From: an uncultured Eubacteriales bacterium
GTDB taxonomy: Bacteria > Bacillota > Clostridia > Lachnospirales > Bianqueaceae
Assembly (NCBI GenBank): GCA_902493345.1
Contig: CABUPM010000092.1
Location: forward strand, 1-8,028
Length of the DNA stretch: 8,028 nucleotides
Direction: 5' to 3'
This document shows, piece after piece, positions 1 to 6,545 of the stretch (the stretch's first letter is position 1; each line of letters starts with the position of its first letter). Below the pieces are notes generated by a model. The model was not told the origin of the DNA. It saw only the letters and a list, made by a program, of their open reading frames with translations, and did no database searches. A program made the translations under genes and the position numbers.

Positions 1-467
1 AGGGAAATATCAGTTCTCATTGGGGATGCATCACGGCGCAGGAGATGACCCGACGCTTCTGGGAGACCACCTTGCGCGGAGGCTATGCGGGCCATGGTGA
101 AACCTATGTACATCCGCAGGATATTCTGTGGTGGTCCCATGGCGGTAAACTGCATGGCGATTCTCCGGCAAGACTCCGTTTCCTGCATTCCATTTTGGAA
201 GAGCTGCCGCAGGGCGGATTGGCCTATGCCGGACGGAAAGTCTGCGTCAATCAGGAAAAGATGCCTGGCGGAAAGAGCGTTCGTCTGGAATATCTGGGCA
301 AATCCTGTCCGTCCATCATGGAATATCATCTGGAAGAGGGACAATATCAGGTGGATGTGATCGACACCTGGAATATGACCATTGAAGACAGAGGTGTTCA
401 TGGTCCTGCTTTCTCCGTGGATATGCCAAGCCGCGAATATATGGCGATACGCATCACCAAGCTGTAA
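1..467 (+). CDS. C-terminal part of a DUF5605-type putative glycoside hydrolase (5' end outside the window)
   Basis: The frame is open from the first bases of the window (first full codon at position 3) to TAA at 465-467, so the gene begins upstream. The internal ATG at 45 is not the start: residues before it (ending NISSHWGCITAQEM) continue the same protein. The visible part reads FWETTLRGGYAGHGETY, then ILWWSHGGKLHGDSPARL, then a beta-rich tail with QVDVIDTWNMTI and ending EYMAIRI. From memory this matches the end of the barrel and the C-terminal sandwich of DUF4038/DUF5060/DUF5605 proteins, which are TIM-barrel putative glycosidases of Firmicutes and Bacteroidetes. The Glu in GHGETY is a candidate active-site residue by inference. 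Substrate cannot be told; a plant side-chain sugar is likely from family context. It is followed 18 nt later by the Nudix gene, probably in one transcript. Confidence 0.75.
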   Translation, partial: GNISSHWGCITAQEMTRRFWETTLRGGYAGHGETYVHPQDILWWSHGGKLHGDSPARLRFLHSILEELPQGGLAYAGRKVCVNQEKMPGGKSVRLEYLGKSCPSIMEYHLEEGQYQVDVIDTWNMTIEDRGVHGPAFSVDMPSREYMAIRITKL

Positions 468-485
468 ACCGGAAAGGAAGATATA

Positions 486-1019
486 ATGCCGCAGGGAGAT
501 AATGACGACGAAATATGGGATGTATACGACAGGGAGCGGAATCTTACCGGACAAACACACCGGCGGGGAGACCCGCTGGCTCCTGGAGAATATCATCTCG
601 TCGTGCATATTTGTATTTTTAACTCTCAAGGAAAGCTTTTAATTCAACAGCGCCAGCCCTGGAAAAAGGGCTGGCCTGGTCTATGGGACATTTCAACCGG
701 CGGCTCCGCTATAGCTGGAGACGACAGCCGCCGGGCCGCGGAGCGTGAAGTATTGGAGGAATTAGGTCTGCCGCTGGATTTGTCTCAGGAGCAGGTCCGT
801 TTCACTTTCCATTGGAAGAACGGATTTGATGATTATTGGATGGTCTGCCGGGATGTCGAACTGGATCAGCTTCATCTTCAATATGAAGAGGTGGCGGCTG
901 TTCGTTGGGTGGATCGGGCAGAACTTCAAACGCTGATCGATGCAGGGCAATTTGTGCCATATTTTTTTGCGGATCGTATTTTTGATATTTACGAAGGAGA
1001 TGGAGCGGCATATGATTAA
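486..1019 (+). CDS. Nudix (NUDIX) hydrolase, isopentenyl-diphosphate isomerase-like subgroup
   Basis: A 177-residue protein starting at ATG 486, with AAAGGAAG at 473-480 as ribosome binding site. The Nudix box spans residues 73-95: G73, five residues, then D79, seven residues, then R87-E88-V-L-E91-E92-L-G94-L. The metal-binding REUXEE core is complete. The first acidic position of the box is Asp (D79) instead of the usual Glu. The N-terminal WDVYDRERNLTGQTHRRG followed by GEYHLVVHI is typical of the COG1443-like branch, which resembles IPP isomerase and mostly hydrolyses nucleoside diphosphate-linked or other pyrophosphate substrates. The real substrate cannot be read from sequence. It is a soluble cytoplasmic protein, with no signal peptide or membrane segment. 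Its last codons overlap the start of the acetyltransferase gene, so the two are probably translationally coupled. Confidence 0.9.
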   Translation: MPQGDNDDEIWDVYDRERNLTGQTHRRGDPLAPGEYHLVVHICIFNSQGKLLIQQRQPWKKGWPGLWDISTGGSAIAGDDSRRAAEREVLEELGLPLDLSQEQVRFTFHWKNGFDDYWMVCRDVELDQLHLQYEEVAAVRWVDRAELQTLIDAGQFVPYFFADRIFDIYEGDGAAYD

Positions 1020-1548
1020 AATACGTACGGCGCAGGAAGAGGATGCCGAAGAGCTTCTGGGGATTTACGCGCCTTATGTAGAACAGACAGCAGTTACCTT
1101 TGAGTATGAAGTGCCTTCGGTAGCGGAGTTTACGGAGCGCATACGAAACACGCTGCAGAAGTATCCGTACCTTGTGGCAGAAACGCCGGAGGGGATTGTG
1201 GGCTATGCCTATGCCTCGGCATTTCATGAGCGTGCAGCCTACGGCTGGGGAACAGAGCTTTCCATCTATGTAAAATGGGATCAGCGCGGGATAGGCGTTG
1301 GCCAACAGCTGTATAACGCATTGGAAGAGGCGTTGAAAAAACAGGGATTTCTTAATCTCAACGCCTGTATCGCGTGGCCCAATCCGGCCAGCGTTCATTT
1401 CCACGAAAAACAGGGATTTCAGATGGCGGCACATTTCCATCAATGCGGATATAAGCTTGGGGAATGGTACGATATGGTTTGGATGGAAAAGATGCTAGGG
1501 CCGCATGAGAACCCTCCACGAAAGATTGCAAAATATTCAGAAATATGA
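1012..1548 (+). CDS. GNAT-family N-acetyltransferase, phosphinothricin acetyltransferase-like (COG1247)
   Basis: A 178-residue single-domain GNAT protein. The frame is open back to an ATG at 940, but ATG 1012 is preferred: GGAG at 1002-1005 lies 6 nt before it, the protein then begins MIKIRTAQEEDAEEL as family members do, and the ATG overlaps the Nudix stop by 8 nt (ATGATTAA). ATG 1000 is a weaker alternative. Residues 18-34 (IYAPYVEQTAVTFEYEV) are the typical beginning of the PAT/bar-like branch. The acetyl-CoA pyrophosphate loop is Q91-R-G-I-G-V-G97, and the HFHEKQGF segment near residue 129 is also characteristic. Members acetylate amino groups of small molecules such as phosphinothricin, methionine sulfoximine or other amino acids. 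The true substrate is unknown here, and a resistance role should not be assumed. It is the last gene of its operon. Confidence 0.88.
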   Translation: MIKIRTAQEEDAEELLGIYAPYVEQTAVTFEYEVPSVAEFTERIRNTLQKYPYLVAETPEGIVGYAYASAFHERAAYGWGTELSIYVKWDQRGIGVGQQLYNALEEALKKQGFLNLNACIAWPNPASVHFHEKQGFQMAAHFHQCGYKLGEWYDMVWMEKMLGPHENPPRKIAKYSEI

Positions 1549-1560
1549 TACGATGAAAAT

Positions 1561-1582
1561 CCCTCCTTCATTTGAAGGAGGG
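1561..1582 (-). terminator. Rho-independent terminator for the ferredoxin-type aldo/keto reductase gene
   Basis: A perfect 9-bp stem (CCCTCCTTC at 1561-1569 with GAAGGAGGG at 1574-1582) closes a 4-nt loop. On the minus strand it lies 8 nt past the reductase stop codon and is followed by ATTTTC, a short T-rich tail. On the plus strand it lies 12 nt past the acetyltransferase stop and is followed by ATTAAAAGTTATTTT, so it may also serve as a weaker terminator in that direction. Confidence 0.75.
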
Positions 1583-1590
1583 ATTAAAAG

Positions 1591-2706
1591 TTATTTTAAC
1601 AATTCATGGATTTCGGCTAAGCGTACAGGAATCTGAATGCCTTGCGGGCAATGTTTCATGCATGCTTTGCAATTTCTGCAGTGATCTACGCCATGGCCCT
1701 CATTGAGCAGCTTGTGGTAGCGGTTCTTGCAGGTATCGATGTTGTTGAACATCTGGTAATCGTTATATATGTTGAAGACAGCGGGGATATCTACGCCGAA
1801 GGGGCAGTCCATGCAATAACGGCAGCCGGTGCATGGAACCAGAGGCTTGGCGTGAATCGCGGCCATGACATCCTTTACGGCCTGCTGTTCGGTCTCATTC
1901 AGCGGCTGCATCTTGTCGAAGGTGGTAAGATTCTGCTCCATCTGCTCCAGATTGGACATACCACTCAGAATGACGGCGACATTGTCCTGAGAGGCGACAA
2001 AACGCAATGCCCATTCAGCATCGGTGGAGCCGGGACATGCCTTGCGGAACGGAGCGGCAACATCGGGAGCCAGATTGGCCAGGGCGCCGCCGCGGATAGG
2101 TTCCATAACAATAATCGGAATGCCGGCCGCGGTCGCGATATTATATAATTCCTGAGCATAATCATCCCAGTCAAAATAATTGATCTGCAGCTGACAGAAG
2201 TCCCATTGCCCTTCGGCTAACATTTTGCGGAGTGTTTCCGGCTTATCATGGAAGGAAAAGCCAGCGAAACGGATTTTGCCCTGCTTTTTCAATTCCTGCT
2301 GATACTCATTGGCGTGCCATTTCTTGGCGTCTTCCCAACGATCGGCATTCATAGCGTGGAGCAACAGAAAATCAATATAGCTGACACCCAAACGGCTCAG
2401 CTCCTCTTCAAAGATCCTGGCGACATCTTCCGGCCCATTGGCCATCCATAAAGGAATTTTGTCGGCAATGGTAAAGGAATCCCGCGGATAGCGGTCGACA
2501 AGACATTCTTTTAACACGCCCTCACTCTTTTGACCGTGATAAACATAGGCGGTATCAAAATATGTCAGACCCGCAGCGATCGCGCTGTCAACCATTTTTT
2601 TGACGGCCTCCGTGTCCACTTCTTCGCCGATTCTGGGCATGCGCATAGCGCCAAAGCCTAGACGGGAGACGGTTGTATCAAGGGATGGAATGTACTTTTT
2701 CTGCAT
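1591..2706 (-). CDS. Aldo/keto reductase with C-terminal double [4Fe-4S] ferredoxin-like domain
   Basis: A 371-residue cytoplasmic oxidoreductase. Residues 1-270 form the AKR barrel, with the catalytic tetrad visible as D51 and Y56 (in FDTAYVYHG), K83 (ADK) and H117 (LLLH). The C-terminal part holds two iron-sulfur motifs: C292, C295, C298, C301 (CTGCRYCMDCP) and C343, C346, C349, C353 (CRNCKACMKHCP). This is a known architecture in anaerobes (COG1453), about the usual length, in which the clusters presumably exchange electrons with ferredoxin while the barrel acts on a carbonyl substrate. Substrate and physiological electron carrier are unknown. Start ATG 2704-2706 is well supported by a perfect AAGGAGG on the minus strand (2714-2720) 7 nt upstream. 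It is transcribed divergently from a second aldo/keto reductase and ends at its own terminator, so it is likely a single-gene unit. Confidence 0.93.
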   Translation of the reverse strand: MQKKYIPSLDTTVSRLGFGAMRMPRIGEEVDTEAVKKMVDSAIAAGLTYFDTAYVYHGQKSEGVLKECLVDRYPRDSFTIADKIPLWMANGPEDVARIFEEELSRLGVSYIDFLLLHAMNADRWEDAKKWHANEYQQELKKQGKIRFAGFSFHDKPETLRKMLAEGQWDFCQLQINYFDWDDYAQELYNIATAAGIPIIVMEPIRGGALANLAPDVAAPFRKACPGSTDAEWALRFVASQDNVAVILSGMSNLEQMEQNLTTFDKMQPLNETEQQAVKDVMAAIHAKPLVPCTGCRYCMDCPFGVDIPAVFNIYNDYQMFNNIDTCKNRYHKLLNEGHGVDHCRNCKACMKHCPQGIQIPVRLAEIHELLK

Positions 2707-2735
2707 ATGAAAACCTCCTTAATTAGACTGATTTA

Positions 2736-2764
2736 ATTATATATGAATTATCCGGAAAAGTCCA
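2736..2764 (-). promoter_or_regulatory. Putative promoter of the ferredoxin-type aldo/keto reductase gene
   Basis: On the minus strand a perfect TATAAT (2736-2741) is preceded, with a 17-nt spacer, by TGGACT (2759-2764), a 4/6 match to TTGACA. Initiation near 2729 would leave a leader of about 23 nt holding the AAGGAGG site. The -10 is strong by eye. The -35 is modest and lies in an AT-rich gap, so chance similarity is possible. Confidence 0.5.
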
Positions 2765-2793
2765 TGGAGTATTCTGAAAATATATTATATAAT
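2765..2793 (+). promoter_or_regulatory. Putative promoter of the plus-strand aldo/keto reductase gene
   Basis: A perfect TATAAT at 2788-2793 lies 17 nt after TGGAGT (2765-2770), only a 3/6 match to TTGACA. Such a weak -35 may mean the promoter depends on an activator. The two divergent -35 boxes touch each other at 2764/2765, in the centre of the near-palindrome AGTCCATGGAGT. Confidence 0.4.
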
Positions 2794-2815
2794 ATTGCCA
2801 TAAGGGGGGAAGACG

Positions 2816-3796
2816 ATGAAACAGATTCATTGGCAAGGACATAGGATCTCTCGAATCGCTTTGGGGTCTACCAATTTTGGTGAGCCGATGAGCAGGGAGG
2901 AGTCCTGGCGGGTCATAGATTATGCCCGGGAGCAGGGAGTGAATGTGCTGGATACAGCCAGAGTTTACGGAGAATGGTATAAAATCGGCGGCCGATGTGG
3001 ATATTGCGAGGACGTGATAGGCAGCTATCTGGAGGATCGGAAGTGCAGAAATCAGGTCTATCTTATTACCAAAGGCGGACATCCGCCCCTTCATCAGCGG
3101 CATGAGTCACGCTTAAACGCGAAGTGTCTGCGGGAAGATCTGGAGGCTTCACTGTTGGATCTCAGAACAGATCATATCGATCTGTATTTTCTGCACAGGG
3201 ATCACAGCAGTATGGATTTGCCGGAAGTGATGGAGACCCTGGACCAGTTTGTAAAAGAAGGGAAAGTGGGTGCGGTCGGAGCTTCCAATTGGCGATATGA
3301 CAGGATTCAGGAGGCCAATCGATATGCAAAGGAGCATGGCCTGACACCCTTCACGGCAAGCCAGATCGAATGGAGCATGGCAAAATTTGAGGATTACTGC
3401 AATAAGGATGATACGCAGCTTGCAATCCGTCCTGAGGAATATGAAGAATATAAGAAGAGCGGGATGCTTGTGATGTGTTTTACGGCCCAAGCCCACGGAC
3501 TTTTTAGCAGAGCGCAGACACTGGGAGGTTATGATAAGCTGGCGGAAGCGGATGCGCTGGGAAAATACAAAGACCCGGCAAACCGACAGAGGATGGAGGC
3601 AGCCTTATGGCTTTGCAGAAAATACAGAGTGTCACCGGCAGCGCTTGCCGTGGCGTATCTGACCAGCCAGGATTTTCCGGTTATCCCTGTATTGGGCTGC
3701 AGCCGATTGGAACAGATGCAGGACTCCCTCTCTGCAACGGATCTGACGCTTAATGCAGAGGATTATTATGCGCTGCTCCAAAATGAGACCGTCTGA
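2816..3796 (+). CDS. Aldo/keto reductase (AKR barrel only)
   Basis: A 326-residue cytoplasmic NAD(P)H-dependent oxidoreductase of the AKR superfamily. The catalytic tetrad is complete: D46 and Y51 (LDTARVYG), K86 (ITKGG) and H127 (FLHRD). ASNWR near residue 156 and the C-terminal PVLGCSRLEQM match the family's cofactor-binding region. Length is normal, and there is no ferredoxin tail. After the catalytic Tyr the loop is unusual in holding C61-G-Y-C64, a CxxC motif. Start ATG 2816 follows a G-rich ribosome binding site (AAGGGGGGA, 2802-2810). The substrate is unknown. Members of this branch often sit near carbohydrate genes and act on sugars or small aldehydes, which is family knowledge rather than evidence here. 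The lysozyme gene follows after a 56-nt gap without an obvious terminator and may be co-transcribed. Confidence 0.9.
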   Translation: MKQIHWQGHRISRIALGSTNFGEPMSREESWRVIDYAREQGVNVLDTARVYGEWYKIGGRCGYCEDVIGSYLEDRKCRNQVYLITKGGHPPLHQRHESRLNAKCLREDLEASLLDLRTDHIDLYFLHRDHSSMDLPEVMETLDQFVKEGKVGAVGASNWRYDRIQEANRYAKEHGLTPFTASQIEWSMAKFEDYCNKDDTQLAIRPEEYEEYKKSGMLVMCFTAQAHGLFSRAQTLGGYDKLAEADALGKYKDPANRQRMEAALWLCRKYRVSPAALAVAYLTSQDFPVIPVLGCSRLEQMQDSLSATDLTLNAEDYYALLQNETV

Positions 3797-3838
3797 ACCA
3801 AAGCCGAGAGAACGGAATATACTGTAGCATCTCAGTGT

Positions 3839-3844
3839 AGGAAG
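3839..3844 (+). promoter_or_regulatory. Ribosome binding site that decides the GH25 start
   Basis: AGGAAG lies 8 nt before ATG 3853. The frame is also open at GTG 3844 and TTG 3847, but GTG 3844 overlaps this site and TTG 3847 is too close to it, so ATG 3853 is preferred. Confidence 0.65.
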
Positions 3845-3852
3845 TGTTGAAA

Positions 3853-4479
3853 ATGTGGAACGGAATTGATGTCAGCCGGTTTCAGGGGCAGATTGACTGG
3901 GAGCAGGTGACGACGGATTTTGTGATCATTCGTGCTGGATTTGGTGCAGGAACACTGGATCCGCAGTTCGAACGCAATATTACAGAATGCAACCGATTGG
4001 GGATTCCCTGCGGCGTGTATTGGTTTTCTTATGCGCTGAGCCCGCAGGCGGCGGCAGAAGAGGCCCGAAGGTGTCTGGATGCGGTTCGTCCGTACCGCCT
4101 GGAATATCCGGTCTGCTTTGATTATGAATATGATTCGGTGCTGTATGCCAGGAGAAATGGTGTGGAGGTGACGCAGCGCCTGGCGACGGATCTGGTTAAA
4201 GCGTTTTGCGGCACCGTTCAGGAGCTAGGCTATTATGCCATGTATTATGCCAATGCGGATTTCCTGCAAAATATTTTTTATCCGGCGGAACTGACAGAGT
4301 ATGATCTGTGGTACGCACGCTACCGCGAGGGCGAGACGCCGGGACGGGAAAATGTCGGTATCTGGCAGTACAGTGATACCGGGCGAATGCCGGGGATCAT
4401 AGGCAATGTCGATCTGAACCGCGGATACCGGGATTATCCGGCGATTATCCGGCGCGCGGGACTGAATCGTTTGGAATGA
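3853..4479 (+). CDS. GH25 muramidase (lysozyme), single domain, no signal peptide
   Basis: A 208-residue protein of glycoside hydrolase family 25, which cleaves the beta-1,4 bond between N-acetylmuramic acid and N-acetylglucosamine in peptidoglycan. It begins MWNGIDVSRFQG, with D6 the conserved N-terminal acid. The catalytic pair follows as D90 and E92 in FDYEYD, and the C-terminal GIWQYSD plus NVDLNRGY (D187) completes the family pattern. It is essentially the bare catalytic barrel: no signal peptide, no wall-binding repeats and no membrane segment. An upstream signal-coding extension is unlikely, because in-frame starts exist only at 3844 and 3847, where they add three residues at most. Export would need a holin or another route, and no phage genes are next to it. 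Possible roles are autolysin, wall recycling or a domesticated phage endolysin. The AKR gene precedes it by 56 nt. Confidence 0.92.
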   Translation: MWNGIDVSRFQGQIDWEQVTTDFVIIRAGFGAGTLDPQFERNITECNRLGIPCGVYWFSYALSPQAAAEEARRCLDAVRPYRLEYPVCFDYEYDSVLYARRNGVEVTQRLATDLVKAFCGTVQELGYYAMYYANADFLQNIFYPAELTEYDLWYARYREGETPGRENVGIWQYSDTGRMPGIIGNVDLNRGYRDYPAIIRRAGLNRLE

Positions 4480-4484
4480 AGAGA

Positions 4485-4524
4485 AAAAACTGGCGGCTCA
4501 CTGTGAAGTGGACCGCCAGTTTTT
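4485..4524. terminator. Bidirectional rho-independent terminator between convergent genes
   Basis: A 12-bp perfect stem (AAAAACTGGCGG at 4485-4496 with CCGCCAGTTTTT at 4513-4524) encloses a 16-nt loop that can form a further 3-bp CAC/GTG helix. A-rich sequence on one side and T-rich on the other make it symmetrical, so it can end both the plus-strand GH25 gene (stop at 4479) and the minus-strand synthase-regulator gene (stop at 4526). Confidence 0.92.
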
Positions 4525-4525
4525 A

Positions 4526-6508
4526 TTAATTCATCTTCCGGTATTGCAAGGGAGTCATCTGAAAAGCTTTTTTGAATACCCTCGTAAAATGTTCGGCATT
4601 GGGATATCCCACGGCGTAGGATATATTTTCAACCGTCATATTTCCATTCTTGAGCAGTGTTTTCGCGCGTTTCAGACGAACCTGAGCCACCTGCTCGCCA
4701 AAGGTTTTTCCGGATTTGTCTTTGATGTATTTGGAAATATAGGGAGTAGACAGATGGAATTGCGCGGCCATGTCCTCCAGTGTGACTGTCTGATAATTGG
4801 TTTGGATATAATTCAGCATATTCATCAACCGGTCATCCTGAATGTGCGTATCATTTTGCAGCTGCGGGAGTTTGTTGACCGCAATGACCAGAGCATGAAT
4901 GGAAGCGGAGATGATATCATCGTCAATGCCGCAGCCCCAATAGGTGTGATCCTGGCATACGATGCCGACATAGGCCATAGCCTTGGAGGAAGAACCGCGG
5001 GACAGTGCGTGCTCTTCATAGACAGTCAGTTCATAGCTGATGCCGAAATACTGCTTGATCGTGTTACTGACGGCATCCAGACGTCCGTTTCCGTTCGCGT
5101 CTACGATTGTCTTCTTCTCGCCGCACTGAATGGTAGATTCTGCCATAATGCCTTCCGTCTGGCGGAAGTGGCACTCGCTGATGGTAAAGATCGGCGTATA
5201 ATCGAGATAGTTCTCGGAGAAGATCTCGTAAACCCACTGCGGAGACAGCTCCTTGTGCTCCTCATCAGAGACCTGCTTTACGGCGTAGCCCACTTCCTCA
5301 CGCATTTTTTCCGGGATGGAGATGGAGAAATTCTGCTTAAGGATATACGCGACGCCTCCCTTGCCGGACTGGCTGTTGATGCGGATGACATCCGCGTCAT
5401 AAGTGCGCCCAACATCCAATGGGTCGATGGGCAGATAGGGGACGGTCCACTCATCCAGCGCGTGTGCTTCTCTCCAGGCCATGCCTTTGGCGATGGCATC
5501 CTGATGGGAACCGGAAAAAGCGGTAAATACCAGGTCGCCCGCGTAAGGCTGACGATCCGGCACCTGCATGCGGGTAAGGCGTTCATAGACCTCGCGAATC
5601 TGAGGCATGGCGGAGAAGTTCAGTCCCGGATCTGCCCCATAGGAAAAAAGGTTCATAGCGACGGTGATCAGATCCACATTGCCGGTTCGTTCGCCGTTGC
5701 CGAATAGTGTCCCCTCGACACGGTCCGCGCCCGCCAGTACGCCAAGCTCCGCGTCGGCGACACCACATCCTCTGTCGTTATGAGGATGCAGGCTGATCAG
5801 GACGTTGCTGCGGTATTTGAGGTGCTTGTGCAGATACTCGATCTGCGTCGCAAAGACATGGGGCATCGCCGTCTCAACAGTAGCCGGAATATTGATAATG
5901 GCCTTATGATCTGGTGTGGGCTGCCAGACATCCAGTACGGCGTTGCAGACCTCAAGAGCATACTCCACTTCGGTTCCGTGAAAGCTCTCCGGACTGTATT
6001 CAAAAGAAAAATTGCCTTCGGTCTCATCCGCAAGGCGCTTCAGAAGGCGGGCGCCATCGATGGCGAGCTGTTTGATCTGCTCTTTATCCTTTTTGAATAC
6101 CTGTTCCCGCTGCGCGACGGAGGTGGAGTTGTAGAGGTGGATCACGGCGCGCGGCGCGCCTTTGACCGCTTCAAATGTACGGCGGATGATGTGTTCCCGC
6201 GCCTGGGTCAAGACCTGAATCGTCACATCCGGCGGGATCATATCCTGCTCGATCAGAGTTCGGATAAAGTCGAATTCTGTTTCGGAGGCGGCAGGAAAGC
6301 CGACTTCGATCTCCTTGAAGCCGATGGAGACCAGAAGCTGAAAGAACTCCAGCTTTTCACTGAGGCTCATGGGCTCAATCAGAGCCTGGTTGCCGTCTCG
6401 AAGATCGACGGAGCACCAGAGAGGCGCTTTGTCGATATGGTCTTTTTGAACCCAGTCATAGGTGGGAGCTTCCGGAACAAAATATTGGCGTTGATATTTG
6501 GAACTCAT
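4526..6508 (-). CDS. leuA: 2-isopropylmalate synthase (LeuA2 type) fused to a C-terminal AraC-type DNA-binding domain
   Basis: A 660-residue protein in one unbroken frame. Residues 1 to about 550 form a complete LeuA2-type 2-isopropylmalate synthase, which condenses acetyl-CoA with 2-oxoisovalerate in the first committed step of leucine synthesis. The TIM barrel begins near residue 30, with metal site D38 (DLRDGNQ) and the H241/H243 pair (SLHPHND). GNGERTGNVDL lies at 270-280, the SGSHQDAIAKG linker near 332-342, and a LeuA-dimer leucine-sensing domain at about 427-550 (CGEKKTIVDANGNGRLDAVS, then SRGSSSKA). After a short linker, residues 560-660 (4529-4831) are a full AraC/HTH_18 domain: first helix-turn-helix TLEDMAAQFHLSTPYISKYI, second ENISYAVGYPNAEHFTRVFK, ending MTPLQYRKM. 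Start ATG 6506-6508 has AGAAGG 9 nt upstream. The gene has its own promoter and terminator, and no other leucine genes are near. Both halves look intact, so dual catalytic and regulatory function is likely by inference. Confidence 0.93.
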   Translation of the reverse strand: MSSKYQRQYFVPEAPTYDWVQKDHIDKAPLWCSVDLRDGNQALIEPMSLSEKLEFFQLLVSIGFKEIEVGFPAASETEFDFIRTLIEQDMIPPDVTIQVLTQAREHIIRRTFEAVKGAPRAVIHLYNSTSVAQREQVFKKDKEQIKQLAIDGARLLKRLADETEGNFSFEYSPESFHGTEVEYALEVCNAVLDVWQPTPDHKAIINIPATVETAMPHVFATQIEYLHKHLKYRSNVLISLHPHNDRGCGVADAELGVLAGADRVEGTLFGNGERTGNVDLITVAMNLFSYGADPGLNFSAMPQIREVYERLTRMQVPDRQPYAGDLVFTAFSGSHQDAIAKGMAWREAHALDEWTVPYLPIDPLDVGRTYDADVIRINSQSGKGGVAYILKQNFSISIPEKMREEVGYAVKQVSDEEHKELSPQWVYEIFSENYLDYTPIFTISECHFRQTEGIMAESTIQCGEKKTIVDANGNGRLDAVSNTIKQYFGISYELTVYEEHALSRGSSSKAMAYVGIVCQDHTYWGCGIDDDIISASIHALVIAVNKLPQLQNDTHIQDDRLMNMLNYIQTNYQTVTLEDMAAQFHLSTPYISKYIKDKSGKTFGEQVAQVRLKRAKTLLKNGNMTVENISYAVGYPNAEHFTRVFKKAFQMTPLQYRKMN

Positions 6509-6545
6509 GGGAGTGTACCTTCTTTCAAAATAAAATAAATCAAAA

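Noticed and set aside
940..1011. Earlier acetyltransferase start at ATG 940
   Set aside because: It would overlap the Nudix gene by 80 nt, has no ribosome binding site, and adds residues foreign to the family. ATG 1012 with GGAG fits.
802..1443. Minus-strand open frame of 213 codons
   Set aside because: It lies opposite the Nudix and acetyltransferase genes, has no plausible ribosome binding site and no recognisable motifs.
3797..3852. Separate promoter for the GH25 gene (TATACT at 3818-3823)
   Set aside because: No acceptable -35 hexamer at the right distance (GAACCA), and the short gap fits read-through from the aldo/keto reductase gene.
4508..5707. Long plus-strand open frame (399 codons) antisense to the synthase-regulator gene
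   Set aside because: Its translation resembles no family, it runs through the terminator stem, and the opposite strand encodes a clearly recognisable protein across the same span. It is a shadow of the real gene.
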